From the NCBI RefSeq assembly GCF_004804275.1, contig NZ_STGI01000004.1, forward strand, positions 455,605-519,604: a stretch of 64,000 bases of DNA. Direction: 5' to 3'. The notes beneath the pieces are model-generated. The model was not told the DNA's origin. It saw nothing but the letters and a program-made list of their open reading frames with translations, and searched no databases. The position numbers were made by a program, and so were the translations under genes. Positions 9,594-18,036 of this stretch are shown one piece after another (within the stretch, counting starts at the first letter, position 1; every line of letters begins with the position of its first letter). This stretch comes from Herbaspirillum sp. ST 5-3 (GTDB lineage: Bacteria; Pseudomonadota; Gammaproteobacteria; Burkholderiales; Burkholderiaceae_D).

Positions 9594-10373
9594 ATGTCCG
9601 CCGAACTCCAAGCTTCACGCCAAGATGCAACGCTGATTCTGACATTGTCCAACCCCGGCGCAAAAAACGCGCTGCACCCGGACATGTATGCCGCCGCCAT
9701 CGAGACCCTGTCGACCGCCGAGCGCGACGACTCGGTCCGGGCTGTGGTACTGACCGGCGCCGACCAATGCTTTTGCTCTGGCGGCAATCTCAATCGTCTC
9801 CTGGAGAACCGGAGCCGGGACAAGTCGGTGCAGGCAGAATCCATCGATAACCTGCACGGATGGGTCGAAGCGATCCGCGATTGTCCGAAACCGGTCATTG
9901 CCGCTGTCGAAGGCGTCGCCGCCGGGGCCGGCTTCTCCCTGGCGCTCGCCTGCGACCTGATCGTGGCCGGCGCATCGACAAAGTTTGTCATGGCCTATGT
10001 CAACGTCGGGCTGACGCCGGATGGCGGTGGTTCGTGGTTCCTGACACGGGCACTGCCGCGCCAGCTCGCCGCAGAGATACTGCTCGAAGGCAAACCCATT
10101 TTAGCGCCAAGATTGCATGAACTTGGTCTCGTCAACAAACTGGTTGCCGACGGTACCGCGCTGGACACGGCGCTGGCCTGGGCCGAAGACCTGTCGGTAC
10201 GCTCGCCAAACGCAGTCGAGCGCATCAAATCGCTCACGCACGAGGCGCTCGACAATACACTTGCGCAGCACTTCGAATCGGAAAAGCGGAATTTTGTCGA
10301 AAGCCTGCATCATCGCGATGCGCAAGAAGGCATCAGCGCATTCCTCGAAAAAAGAAAGCCCCACTACAAATGA
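9594..10373 (+). CDS. enoyl-CoA hydratase/isomerase family protein (possible oxepin-CoA hydrolase)
   Basis: A 259-residue crotonase-fold enzyme. Family features are SNPGAKNALHPDMYAA near the N-terminus, the oxyanion-hole segment FCSGGNLN, and VAAGAGFSLALACDLIVAG with NVGLTPDGGGSWFL. The set resembles proteins annotated as alternative-type oxepin-CoA hydrolase in Burkholderiales, but the sequence only proves crotonase-family membership. The ATG at 9594 is preferred over 9528 because it gives the usual family length. Its stop overlaps the next gene's start by four bases, so the two are translationally coupled. Confidence 0.85.
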   Translation: MSAELQASRQDATLILTLSNPGAKNALHPDMYAAAIETLSTAERDDSVRAVVLTGADQCFCSGGNLNRLLENRSRDKSVQAESIDNLHGWVEAIRDCPKPVIAAVEGVAAGAGFSLALACDLIVAGASTKFVMAYVNVGLTPDGGGSWFLTRALPRQLAAEILLEGKPILAPRLHELGLVNKLVADGTALDTALAWAEDLSVRSPNAVERIKSLTHEALDNTLAQHFESEKRNFVESLHHRDAQEGISAFLEKRKPHYK

Positions 10374-11074
10374 CTTCCCAAAAAAGGCGGCGTATCTACC
10401 TGATGCGCCATGGCAGCGTCACGTATTTCGATAACGAGGGCAAGCCCTTCCTCCCTGAAATGGTGCCGCTGAACGAGCTGGGCCGCGAGCAAGCGAGTGC
10501 TGCCGGCCAGGTATTCGCGCAGGAGAATCTGTATTTCGATCGGGTCATTGTGTCCGGCCTCCCTCGAACCGTGGAGACCGCCACGCGCGTGCTGGCCGAA
10601 ACCGGGCAGGAAATCGAACTCGAGCATTGGAGCGACCTTGAGGAACTGCGCGGCGGAAAACTGTCTGCCATTCCGGACGAAAGCCTGAAGGAAGCCTTTG
10701 TAGGCGCATTCGATGGCCTGGTGCCGGAACACAAGCAGTTCCTCGGCGGTGAAACCATCGGGCAATTGATGGACCGCGTACATCCCTGTATCGATCGGCT
10801 GCGCGCCGACAAGTCTTGGGACACCGTGTTGCTGGTGCTGCATGGCGGCGTCAATCGTGCCATTCTGTCCTATGCGCTGACCAACCAGCGCTTGTTCCTC
10901 GGCAACCTGGCGCAGACCGCAGGATGCATCAATGCGATCGACATCGGCGATCATCATGCCGATTGGGTTGTGCGCATGGTCAATTACTCGCCGCTCTCCG
11001 AGCTGCAAGGCGACACGCGCCATACGACGATGGAAATCCTGCTGGAGCAGTACAAGAAGTCGCGCGGCTTATAG
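10370..11074 (+). CDS. histidine phosphatase family protein (phosphoglycerate mutase-like)
   Basis: A 234-residue member of the histidine phosphatase superfamily. The catalytic motif is LMRHGSVTYF (phospho-His H14). A second catalytic region, DLEELRGG, follows, and the second conserved His lies in LLVLHGGVNRAIL. Members dephosphorylate small metabolites or phosphoproteins; the substrate cannot be told from sequence. It overlaps the end of the enoyl-CoA hydratase gene by four bases and probably shares its transcript. Confidence 0.86.
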   Translation: MTSQKRRRIYLMRHGSVTYFDNEGKPFLPEMVPLNELGREQASAAGQVFAQENLYFDRVIVSGLPRTVETATRVLAETGQEIELEHWSDLEELRGGKLSAIPDESLKEAFVGAFDGLVPEHKQFLGGETIGQLMDRVHPCIDRLRADKSWDTVLLVLHGGVNRAILSYALTNQRLFLGNLAQTAGCINAIDIGDHHADWVVRMVNYSPLSELQGDTRHTTMEILLEQYKKSRGL

Positions 11075-11117
11075 CAGCCCGCATCCGTCTGTCCGGCAGG
11101 ACAAGTATCATGAAATA

Positions 11118-11130
11118 GTACGGTCGTACG
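11118..11130. promoter_or_regulatory. candidate TetR-type operator ahead of the APH-like gene
   Basis: The inverted repeat GTACG-GT-CGTAC sits 58 bases before the 11188 start. Its core ACGACCGT (read on the minus strand) recurs at 16497-16504 ahead of the acyl-CoA dehydrogenase block. Short palindromes of this type upstream of acyl-CoA metabolism genes are often bound by TetR-family repressors. The binding protein is not in the window. Confidence 0.35.
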
Positions 11131-11187
11131 TTTTTATGCGGTAAAATCGCTTAATACCTAATTCGCGTCTATGACAAAGGAGACAAG

Positions 11188-12252
11188 ATGTTCGAAGAAT
11201 TCATGGGCACACGTCCGGTTTCGGATCGCCAGAAGTTCGATATCGCGGCCATGCAAACCTATATGCATGAGCACGTCGAGGGGTTTTCGGGCGAGCTGAG
11301 CGTCGAGCAGTTCAAAGGCGGCCAGTCCAACCCAACGTTCAAGCTGACCGCCGACGGCAAGAGCTACGTACTGCGCACAAAACCCGGACCAGCCGCAAAG
11401 CTGCTGGCCTCCGCCCATGCCATCGACCGCGAATTCCGCGTCATGAATGCGCTCAACAAGGCGGGATTCCCGGCGGCGAAGCAGTACGCGCTCTGCAACG
11501 ATGAGTCGGTCATCGGCCGCGCCTTCTACATCATGGAATTCGTCGACGGCCGCGTGATATGGGATCAGGCGATGCCTGGCATGACGCCGGCGGAACGCGC
11601 CGCGCATTATGACGAAATGAACCGCGTGATCTCCCAGCTGCACACGATCGATTACGCTGCCATCGGCCTGGCCGATTTCGGCAAGCCGGGCAATTACTTC
11701 GCCCGCCAGATCGACCGCTGGACCAAGCAGTACCGCGCGTCGGAGACCGAAAAGATCGAAGCCATGGACCATCTGATCGAATGGCTTCCGAATAATATTC
11801 CTCCGGGCGACGAAACCAGCATCGTCCATGGCGACTATCGCCTGGACAATATGATTTTCCATCCGACCGAACCACGCGTGCTGGCCGTGCTGGATTGGGA
11901 ATTGTCGACATTGGGTCATCCCCTGGCCGACTTCTCCTACCACTGCATGAGCTGGCATATCGCACACGACCAGTTCCGCGGCATTGGCGGGCTTGATCTG
12001 AAAGCACTCGGCATTCCGAGCGAAGACGAGTACATCGCGAAGTATTGCGAACGGACCGGCAAAACCATCCGCAAGCAGGACTTCAATTTCTATCTTGCCT
12101 ACAACATGTTCCGCATGGCGGGTATTTTGCAAGGCATCATGAAACGCTATGTCGACGGCACTGCCGCGAGCGAGGCCGCGCTGAAGAACGGCCAGTCGAC
12201 CCGGCCGATGGCGGAGATGGGCTGGAAGTACGCATCCGGCCAGAAGAGCTGA
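11188..12252 (+). CDS. phosphotransferase family protein (APH-like, ACAD10/11 N-domain type)
   Basis: A 354-residue aminoglycoside-phosphotransferase-fold kinase. The nucleotide-binding N-lobe contains FKGGQSNPTFKL and YVLRTKPG. The catalytic loop HGDYRLDNMIF and the metal-binding DWELSTLGHPLADF follow. This form is typical of kinases found beside acyl-CoA dehydrogenases, related to the kinase domain of human ACAD10/ACAD11, which phosphorylates 4-hydroxyacyl-CoA before beta-oxidation. The acyl-CoA dehydrogenases 2-4 kb downstream and a shared candidate operator fit that role, but this is inference. AAGGAG precedes the ATG. Confidence 0.86.
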   Translation: MFEEFMGTRPVSDRQKFDIAAMQTYMHEHVEGFSGELSVEQFKGGQSNPTFKLTADGKSYVLRTKPGPAAKLLASAHAIDREFRVMNALNKAGFPAAKQYALCNDESVIGRAFYIMEFVDGRVIWDQAMPGMTPAERAAHYDEMNRVISQLHTIDYAAIGLADFGKPGNYFARQIDRWTKQYRASETEKIEAMDHLIEWLPNNIPPGDETSIVHGDYRLDNMIFHPTEPRVLAVLDWELSTLGHPLADFSYHCMSWHIAHDQFRGIGGLDLKALGIPSEDEYIAKYCERTGKTIRKQDFNFYLAYNMFRMAGILQGIMKRYVDGTAASEAALKNGQSTRPMAEMGWKYASGQKS

Positions 12253-12356
12253 CCGAGGCAATGCGGTAATCAGGCATCCTGCTCAAAGCGAAGAATCTCA
12301 AACCGCTGCATAATCATGTGGCGTTTGAGATTCCAGAAAAACAAGCAGGAGAAAAA

Positions 12357-13049
12357 ATGATCGACGTCTATTCCGAGGCCACGCCGAATGGCCACAAGGT
12401 ACACATCATGCTGGAGGAGTGTGGCCTGCCCTATCGGGTACACCATATCAACATCGGCCAGGGCGATCAGTTCAAGCCTGAATTCCTGGCGATCTCCCCC
12501 AACAACAAGATTCCCGCCATCGTCGATGCTGACGGCCCCGACGGCAAACCGATTTCCCTGTTCGAATCCGGTGCCATTCTCGTCTACCTCGCCAGCAAAG
12601 CCGGCAAGTTCCTCGGCGAGCCGGACAGGCAAAAGTTCATGACGCTGCAATGGCTGATGTTCCAGATGGGCGGCGTCGGGCCGATGCTCGGGCAGGCACA
12701 TCACTTCCGCATCTATGCGCCGGAAAAAATCGAATACGCGATCAACCGCTACACCAATGAAGCCAAGCGCTTGTATGGTGTCATCGACCGGCAATTGTCG
12801 AAGAATGCGTATCTGGCCGGCGACGAATACACAATCGCCGACATTGCGACCTTCCCCTGGCTGCGCTCATGGAAGAACCAGGGCATTGACTGGGACGATT
12901 ATCCGAATGCGAAGCGCTGGTTCGACGAGATCAGCGAACGCCCGGCCGTGATGCGCGGCGTCGAAGTGCTGGCAAATGCGCGAAAACCGCTACTCGACGA
13001 CAAGTCGAAGGAAATCCTCTTCGGCGCAACCCAGTACCAACGGCACTAA
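12357..13049 (+). CDS. GST-fold disulfide-bond oxidoreductase (YfcG/YghU-like)
   Basis: A 230-residue glutathione-S-transferase-fold protein. It begins MIDVYSEATPNGHKVHIMLEE and has SPNNKIPAIVD and FESGAILVYLA at the glutathione site, followed by a helical C-domain with YTIADIATFPWLRSW. These features match the Nu-class YfcG/YghU group, which have glutathione-dependent disulfide reductase activity. CAGGAG at 12345-12350 is a good ribosome site for the ATG at 12357; an upstream in-frame ATG (12318) would add 13 non-family residues. A strong inverted repeat follows the stop. Confidence 0.87.
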   Translation: MIDVYSEATPNGHKVHIMLEECGLPYRVHHINIGQGDQFKPEFLAISPNNKIPAIVDADGPDGKPISLFESGAILVYLASKAGKFLGEPDRQKFMTLQWLMFQMGGVGPMLGQAHHFRIYAPEKIEYAINRYTNEAKRLYGVIDRQLSKNAYLAGDEYTIADIATFPWLRSWKNQGIDWDDYPNAKRWFDEISERPAVMRGVEVLANARKPLLDDKSKEILFGATQYQRH

Positions 13050-13071
13050 GCGTTCCGACGCTCCATATACA

Positions 13072-13105
13072 AAGGGCACGACGAACCTTGGTTCCTCGTG
13101 CCCTT
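13072..13105. terminator. bidirectional terminator between convergent genes
   Basis: A ten-base perfect stem (AAGGGCACGA with TCGTGCCCTT), with a further inner AACC/GGTT stem, lies between the ends of the 12357 gene and the minus-strand 13148 gene. T-rich sequence follows on the minus strand (TTTGTATAT), and weaker T-rich sequence on the plus strand. Confidence 0.65.
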
Positions 13106-13147
13106 CTCCATCAATTCTTGCAGTCCAGCCCCGTCGGCTGTGTTCAA

Positions 13148-13603
13148 TTACCAGTAACGACGCGAGATCGACTCCGCCACGCAGACCGGCTTGTCGCCGC
13201 CGTCACGCTCCAGCGTCACACTCCAGGTGATTTGAGCGCCACCCTGGATGTCTTCCACTTCCTTTAGCGTCATGCGCCCACGGATTCTGCTTCCGACAGG
13301 AACCGGCGCCGGGAAGCGCACTTTGTTCAGCCCGTAATTCACGCCCATCTTTGACATGGACATGGAGACAGCGCCCTCCATGATCATTGGCAGCAGCGAG
13401 AGCGTGAGAAAGCCATGCGCAATGGTGCCGCCGTAGGGCGATTCCTTGCGCGAACGTTCCACATCAATGTGTATCCATTGATGGTCTCCCGTTGCCTCTG
13501 CGAACAGGTTCACTCTCTCCTGGCTGATCGTGATCCAGTCCGTGACCGCCACCTCCTGCCCAACCAAACTCTTCAGTTCTTCCACTGATGCGATAACCCG
13601 CAT
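13148..13603 (-). CDS. MaoC-like dehydratase (first copy)
   Basis: A 151-residue hot-dog-fold MaoC/R-hydratase family protein. The hydratase-2 signature region reads ATGDHQWIHIDVERSRKESPYGGTIAHGFLTLSL, with catalytic Asp and His (D-x4-H). Family members hydrate (R)-enoyl-CoA esters. It is the last of four minus-strand genes with a second MaoC gene and two acyl-CoA dehydrogenases, suggesting a short acyl-CoA oxidation pathway. The two MaoC proteins are diverged, so a heterodimer or distinct substrates are possible. Confidence 0.86.
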   Translation of the reverse strand: MRVIASVEELKSLVGQEVAVTDWITISQERVNLFAEATGDHQWIHIDVERSRKESPYGGTIAHGFLTLSLLPMIMEGAVSMSMSKMGVNYGLNKVRFPAPVPVGSRIRGRMTLKEVEDIQGGAQITWSVTLERDGGDKPVCVAESISRRYW

Positions 13604-13639
13604 GTCGCCTCCATGATAATTATTGATTTGATCCGCCGG

Positions 13640-14095
13640 CTATTGGGGGCGTCGCTTGAACATCCCCATTCCCTTGATGGTCGCCACCAATTCGCCGTGC
13701 TGATTCTTGGCCTCCCACAAGGTGACCACGACACCACGATCAGGTTTGCTGGAAGAAGGACGAATCTCCTGTGCAGTCGTGGTGACGGTCAGTGTATCGC
13801 CGCCGCGTACCGGTTTGATCCAGCGGATTTCGTCCACGCCCGGTGATCCGAGGCTTGACGCCTCGCGCAAAAAGCCGTCGACCATCAGCCGCATCATCAT
13901 GCTGCAGGTATGCCAACCGCTGGCGATGATGTCGCCATAGATCGAATGCCTGGCGGCCTCTTTGTCCACGTGAAACGGTTGGGGATCGAACTTTGTCGCA
14001 AAGTCGATGATTTCTTCTTCAGTCACACTGCGCGATCCGACATGGATCGTCTTGCCAATTTCAAAATCTTCAAAATACCACTTCAATTGCGACAT
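13640..14095 (-). CDS. MaoC-like dehydratase (second copy)
   Basis: A 151-residue hot-dog-fold protein. The signature reads FATKFDPQPFHVDKEAARHSIYGDIIASGWHTCSMMMRL, keeping Asp and His in the D-x4-H pattern. It probably hydrates an enoyl-CoA made by the adjacent acyl-CoA dehydrogenases. The 26-base gap to the upstream dehydrogenase gene and the 36-base gap to the next MaoC gene indicate one operon. Substrate class is not evident. Confidence 0.86.
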   Translation of the reverse strand: MSQLKWYFEDFEIGKTIHVGSRSVTEEEIIDFATKFDPQPFHVDKEAARHSIYGDIIASGWHTCSMMMRLMVDGFLREASSLGSPGVDEIRWIKPVRGGDTLTVTTTAQEIRPSSSKPDRGVVVTLWEAKNQHGELVATIKGMGMFKRRPQ

Positions 14096-14121
14096 GCTCG
14101 TCCCCTCCTTGACTTATCGGT

Positions 14122-15261
14122 TTAGGCGGCTTCCTTGAACCCAGGCTGCGCGGTGAATCGACCCAGGTGGTGGTCGGTATCGCCGAGAGTCAGCTCAATC
14201 ATGGTCAGGCGCTTGAAGTGATGCGCCGCCGGCAGTTCATTGGTCACCCCCATACCGCCGTGCAGTTGCACCGCCTGCTGCCCGACGAATTTCAGTGCCT
14301 GCCCGATGCGCGCCTTGGCTCCGGATATGGTGCGACGACGTTCCTGCGCATCCGACGACGACACTTTCACAGCCGCCAGGGTCGCCATCGACCGCGCCTG
14401 CTCGGCTTGCATGAACATGTCCGCCATCCGGTGCTGCAATGCCTGGAATTTCCCGATCGGCACGCCGAATTGCTGACGAGTCTTCAGGTACTCCAGGGTC
14501 GCCGCATTGAGCGCGTCCATTGCACCAACCGCTTCAGCGCACAGCAAGGCCCGGCCATAATCGGCCGCTGCATCGAGGATATCCCAGCCCGCCCCTGCTT
14601 TGCCCAGCAATGCCGAAGCCGGCACGCGCACGTTGGAGAACGTAATGTCGGCGGCACGTTGGCAATCGATGGTGCGGTAATCGCGACGCGTGACGCCTGC
14701 TGCGTCTGCGGGCACGACGAACAAGGAAATTCCGTCCTCGGCGCGCTGCTCGCCGCCAGTGCGCGCCGAGACAATCAGCTTGTCGGCTTGCGCGCCGTGG
14801 ATCACAACCGTCTTCGCTCCGTTGATCACATAGCCGTCCCCGTCCGCCTTGGCCGTTGTCGCCACGTCGCACAATTCATGACGTGACTGTTTTTCGCCAA
14901 GCGCTGCGGCAAGTTTCAGTTCGCCGCCGGCCACTTGCTCGAGCAATGCTTCCTGCCCGCCCGCCAGTTTCAAGAATTGCGCCCCCAGGACGGTTGCGAA
15001 ATACGGTTCGACGACAAGGCCGCGTCCCAGTTCCTGCATCACGACGAGCATGTCGACTGCGGACCCGCTGAAGCCGCCCTGCTCTTCCGGAATCGGCAAA
15101 GCCGTCATGCCAAGTTCGACGAGCGTTGCCCACGCTTCGTCCGACACGCCTTTTTCCGAATAGACGATCTTGTTGCGATGCTCGAAAGTGTAGTCCTTGT
15201 CGATGAAGCGACGCAGGGCATCCTTGAACTGTTGTTGCTCTGATGTGAAATTGAAGTCCAT
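14122..15261 (-). CDS. acyl-CoA dehydrogenase
   Basis: A 379-residue FAD-dependent acyl-CoA dehydrogenase with the usual three parts: an N-terminal helical domain (MDFNFTSEQQQFKDALRRFI), a middle beta domain (YVINGAKTVVIHGA), and a C-terminal helical domain (QFGVPIGKFQALQHRMADM, then LHGGMGVTNELPAAHHFKRL). It is paired with a second dehydrogenase seven bases upstream; such pairs often form alpha2beta2 heterotetramers in steroid or branched-chain acyl-CoA oxidation in Actinobacteria and Proteobacteria. The usual catalytic Glu region is divergent here, fitting a pair in which one subunit supplies most of the active site; this is inference. Confidence 0.88.
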   Translation of the reverse strand: MDFNFTSEQQQFKDALRRFIDKDYTFEHRNKIVYSEKGVSDEAWATLVELGMTALPIPEEQGGFSGSAVDMLVVMQELGRGLVVEPYFATVLGAQFLKLAGGQEALLEQVAGGELKLAAALGEKQSRHELCDVATTAKADGDGYVINGAKTVVIHGAQADKLIVSARTGGEQRAEDGISLFVVPADAAGVTRRDYRTIDCQRAADITFSNVRVPASALLGKAGAGWDILDAAADYGRALLCAEAVGAMDALNAATLEYLKTRQQFGVPIGKFQALQHRMADMFMQAEQARSMATLAAVKVSSSDAQERRRTISGAKARIGQALKFVGQQAVQLHGGMGVTNELPAAHHFKRLTMIELTLGDTDHHLGRFTAQPGFKEAA

Positions 15262-15268
15262 GCTCGCC

Positions 15269-16465
15269 TCACAGTCCCAGAATCATCTGGGTGATGATGT
15301 TTCTCTGAATTTCATTGGAACCGCCGTAGATCGACGTCTTCCGATAGTTGAAGTAGTACGGCGCAAGCGGCGCGGCATCATCCTGCTGCGTGACGCTGTG
15401 TTCCTTCTTCCCTTCCAGATATTCCGGATCGAAAGGCATCGCGTAAGGGCCGGCGGCTTCCACCATCAGCTCGGTGAGAGTCTGCTGAATTTCAGTGCCC
15501 TTGACCTTCAACATCGACGCCTCCGGTCCGGGGCCGCGCTTCGCATGGTCTTGCGAGAGAACGCGCAGCACGGTGACTTCCAATGCCATGAGTTCGATTT
15601 CGAGGCTCGCGACTTTTGCCGAGAACAGCGGATCGTCGAGCAGCGGTTTGCCGTTCTTCGTCTGCTTGTTGGCGAGGCGCTTGAGGAACAGCAATTCACG
15701 CTTGGCGCGGCCGACCGCGGCGATGTTCGTACGTTCGTGGCCGAGCAGGTATTTCGCGTAGGTCCAGCCCTTGTTCTCTTCGCCAATCAGATTTTCGACC
15801 GGCACTTTCACGTTGTCGAAGAACACTTCATTCACTTCATGCTCTTCATCGAGCATGATGATCGGACGAACCGTGATGCCGGGCGTATGCATGTCGATCA
15901 GGAGGAAGGAAATGCCTTCCTGTTTGCGCGCATTCGGATCGGTGCGCACCAGGCAGAAGATCATGTCTGCATGCTGCCCTAGAGTGGTCCAGGTCTTCTG
16001 TCCATTGACGATGTAGTGATCACCCTGACGCTCGGCGCGGGTCTTCAACGACGCAAGGTCGGAGCCGGAGCCGGGTTCGGAATAACCCTGACACCACCAG
16101 TCGTCGCAATTCAGAATGCGAGGCAGGTAGTGGCGTTTTTGCGCCTCATTGCCGAAGGCCATGATCACCGGCGCCACCATGTTCACACCGAAGGGCAGGA
16201 TAGGCGGCGTCCCGGCGTGCGCGCATTCCTCTTCCCAGATATGGCGCTGTACCGGCGTCCAGCCGGTGCCGCCGTACTCCACCGGCCAGCCGGTGCCTAC
16301 CCAGCCCTGCTTGGCAACAATCTTGTGCCAACGGACCAGATCGTCCTTGGAGAGGCGTTTGTGATTGAGGACCTTTTGTTGCAAATCTTTCGGCAGGTTC
16401 GCATCCAGGAAGGCGCGAACAGTATCGCGGAAGGCCAAATCCTCCGCTGAGTAGTTCAAATCCAT
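15269..16465 (-). CDS. acyl-CoA dehydrogenase (FadE-like, operon leader)
   Basis: A 398-residue acyl-CoA dehydrogenase. Features are EYGGTGWTPVQRHIWEEE, the middle-domain WWCQGYSEPGSGSDLASL and YIVNGQKTWTTLGQHADM, the substrate-region ANKQTKNGKPLLDD, and the C-terminal SIYGGSNEIQRNII. It belongs to the FadE/IbR3 type that pairs with a smaller partner (the next gene). It is the first gene of the minus-strand block, and a -10-like TATAAT with an adjacent operator-like motif lies just upstream. Confidence 0.9.
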   Translation of the reverse strand: MDLNYSAEDLAFRDTVRAFLDANLPKDLQQKVLNHKRLSKDDLVRWHKIVAKQGWVGTGWPVEYGGTGWTPVQRHIWEEECAHAGTPPILPFGVNMVAPVIMAFGNEAQKRHYLPRILNCDDWWCQGYSEPGSGSDLASLKTRAERQGDHYIVNGQKTWTTLGQHADMIFCLVRTDPNARKQEGISFLLIDMHTPGITVRPIIMLDEEHEVNEVFFDNVKVPVENLIGEENKGWTYAKYLLGHERTNIAAVGRAKRELLFLKRLANKQTKNGKPLLDDPLFSAKVASLEIELMALEVTVLRVLSQDHAKRGPGPEASMLKVKGTEIQQTLTELMVEAAGPYAMPFDPEYLEGKKEHSVTQQDDAAPLAPYYFNYRKTSIYGGSNEIQRNIITQMILGL

Positions 16466-16494
16466 GCTGTCTCCTTGTTGTCCCGGCTAAAAAG

Positions 16495-16519
16495 CACGAC
16501 CGTTCGCAAACGATTATAC
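16495..16519 (-). promoter_or_regulatory. promoter/operator of the acyl-CoA dehydrogenase operon
   Basis: On the minus strand a perfect TATAAT (plus 16514-16519) stands about 50 bases before the 16465 start codon. Immediately downstream is ACGGTCGT within 16495-16507, the same eight-base core as at 11120-11127. A motif covering the start point would suit a repressor. The -35 is not clear. The rest of 16508-16670 holds nothing I recognise. Confidence 0.45.
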
Positions 16520-16670
16520 AGTGGATTTTTACTATGTGTTGCGAATTTATGGAGTGTGCGTATGCGCTTGTTTTTATGTCAAGAATCCGCTTTTCCAGCG
16601 GCTTTCTCCAACTGCGCCGTAGTAACGACAGGAAGAATCACGCGACGCTGCTGGCTGCAGCCCGGAACGC

Positions 16671-17093
16671 TTACTGGAGGGGTTGTTTCAGTGCGGCCGG
16701 CACGGGGAGGGACATCACTTCAATCCCTTCTTCGGCCAGGGCCGTGCACTCGGATTTTGAGGCGGTACCGCGGATGGCGCGTTCCGGTGCTTCATTGTAG
16801 TGGATGCGCCTTGCTTCTTCGGCAAATCGTTCGCCGACATCCTCGGAATTGGCGACGATCTTGCGCATCATCTCGATTACTTCAGCCTGAATCTGCGTGC
16901 TGACATCAGTCTGTGGCGCTGGTGCGGACGATAGATTCAATCGCGGTGCGGACGGCAGTTTCCTGATGCCGTGACTCTCACATACCGGGCATTGAATAAG
17001 GCCTTTTCCCAGTTGTGCACTGAAATCCCCTTCCGAAGAAAACCATCCTTCGAAACGATGATCGTGTTCGCAACTGAGGTTGTAGACTTTCAT
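16671..17093 (-). CDS. DUF1178 family protein
   Basis: A 140-residue DUF1178 protein of unknown function. The N-terminus MKVYNLSCEHDHRFEGWFSS and the CPVCESHGIRKLPSAP segment form the conserved core; the C5-x-x-x-H layout together with CPVC looks like a small zinc-ribbon-type site. The long middle helix (QAEVIEMMRKIVANSEDVGERFAEEARRIHY) and EAPERAIRGTAS are also family-typical. No operon partner is evident in this window; flanking sequence on both sides (about 200-250 bases) shows no gene. Confidence 0.85.
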   Translation of the reverse strand: MKVYNLSCEHDHRFEGWFSSEGDFSAQLGKGLIQCPVCESHGIRKLPSAPRLNLSSAPAPQTDVSTQIQAEVIEMMRKIVANSEDVGERFAEEARRIHYNEAPERAIRGTASKSECTALAEEGIEVMSLPVPAALKQPLQ

Positions 17094-17342
17094 GAAAAGC
17101 GGCGTGATCGGTACGGGTTAAAAATGAAAATCCGGGGCACCCGAAAGCGGCGCCTTGCATTGAGCGGAGCAACCAGCATCGCTTGCTGACTGGCTTTCCA
17201 ATGCTCAAGTCAACCACATTTTACATTTTTTCCACCGATCCGCGCTTTCGGCAGAGGCAGCGGCCTGATGCTGCTGCATCAGCCATCGGATATTCAGGCG
17301 GCGTGTCACAGGCGCGCCATGAACGACGCGCCTGATGCGACT

Positions 17343-17627
17343 TCACTGCTTGAATTCAAACTGCTGTTGCGCCTGCTCCAGAATACTCGGCAAGCGCTGT
17401 GCGAGGAGAATTGCCTTTGCACGCCTGCGAGCAGAATGTGCTTCGATTGCGCCAGCCAGCTTCTGCACGTTGGTTTTGATTTCGACGACTTGCTCGGACT
17501 TTGCCAGTCGGACCAACGCTCGAAGATTTTCCCGATAAATGTGATATTGGCGGGCGCTTGTATTTTCGCCTAGTGTCGCAACGATCAAGTTCTCAATGAC
17601 TGCGTCAGTCTCAAGCTTCTTTTTCAT
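17343..17627 (-). CDS. small helical hypothetical protein
   Basis: A 94-residue, mostly alpha-helical, charged protein (MKKKLETDAVIENLIVATLG at the N-terminus, a Gln-rich end). I recognise no family. The frame stays open further upstream to 17801, but that extension would cross the strong terminator at 17762-17795 and has poor codon character, so the ATG at 17627 is preferred. It could be a small regulatory or phasin-like helical protein, but nothing proves that. Confidence 0.45.
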   Translation of the reverse strand: MKKKLETDAVIENLIVATLGENTSARQYHIYRENLRALVRLAKSEQVVEIKTNVQKLAGAIEAHSARRRAKAILLAQRLPSILEQAQQQFEFKQ

Positions 17628-17761
17628 GACATAGAACAAGCAAGTTGATGAAGGGAATTTGCTGAGATGCAAGTGTGTAGGATTTTCGAATTCAAATGCT
17701 TGAGAATTCTCAATCGTGCCGCGAGTAAATGTTCGGCTGAGGGAAGATACTTTTTCGGCGC

Positions 17762-17795
17762 AAAAAAAATGCCCGTCAGCTCGCGCTGCACGGGC
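17762..17795 (-). terminator. intrinsic terminator after the gcv-lipA block
   Basis: On the minus strand GCCCGT-GCAGC...GCTG-ACGGGC forms a strong stem followed by eight Ts (plus-strand A-run 17762-17769). It lies about 240 bases beyond the lipA stop and upstream of the 17627 gene, so it most likely ends the gcvT-lipA transcript. Confidence 0.8.
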
Positions 17796-18036
17796 AAACA
17801 CTTCCTGGGAGGCTTAAGGGACCGAGACCATCATAAGGGGATCGAATGCCGCCCGGTTTGCGTTACCGCAAGGAACTCCCCGGACTTGAGGAAACGCAAA
17901 AGTTAATCACAGCAACTGTTGGCAAGTCTGTTGATAACTCTGTGAATTAACCAGTAAGCCTTTGATTCCGCTTGTTTTTCCAACTGAGATGGCAAAGTGA
18001 GCAAAATACGCGAGGCGCCGTTAGAGCCGCACGCGC

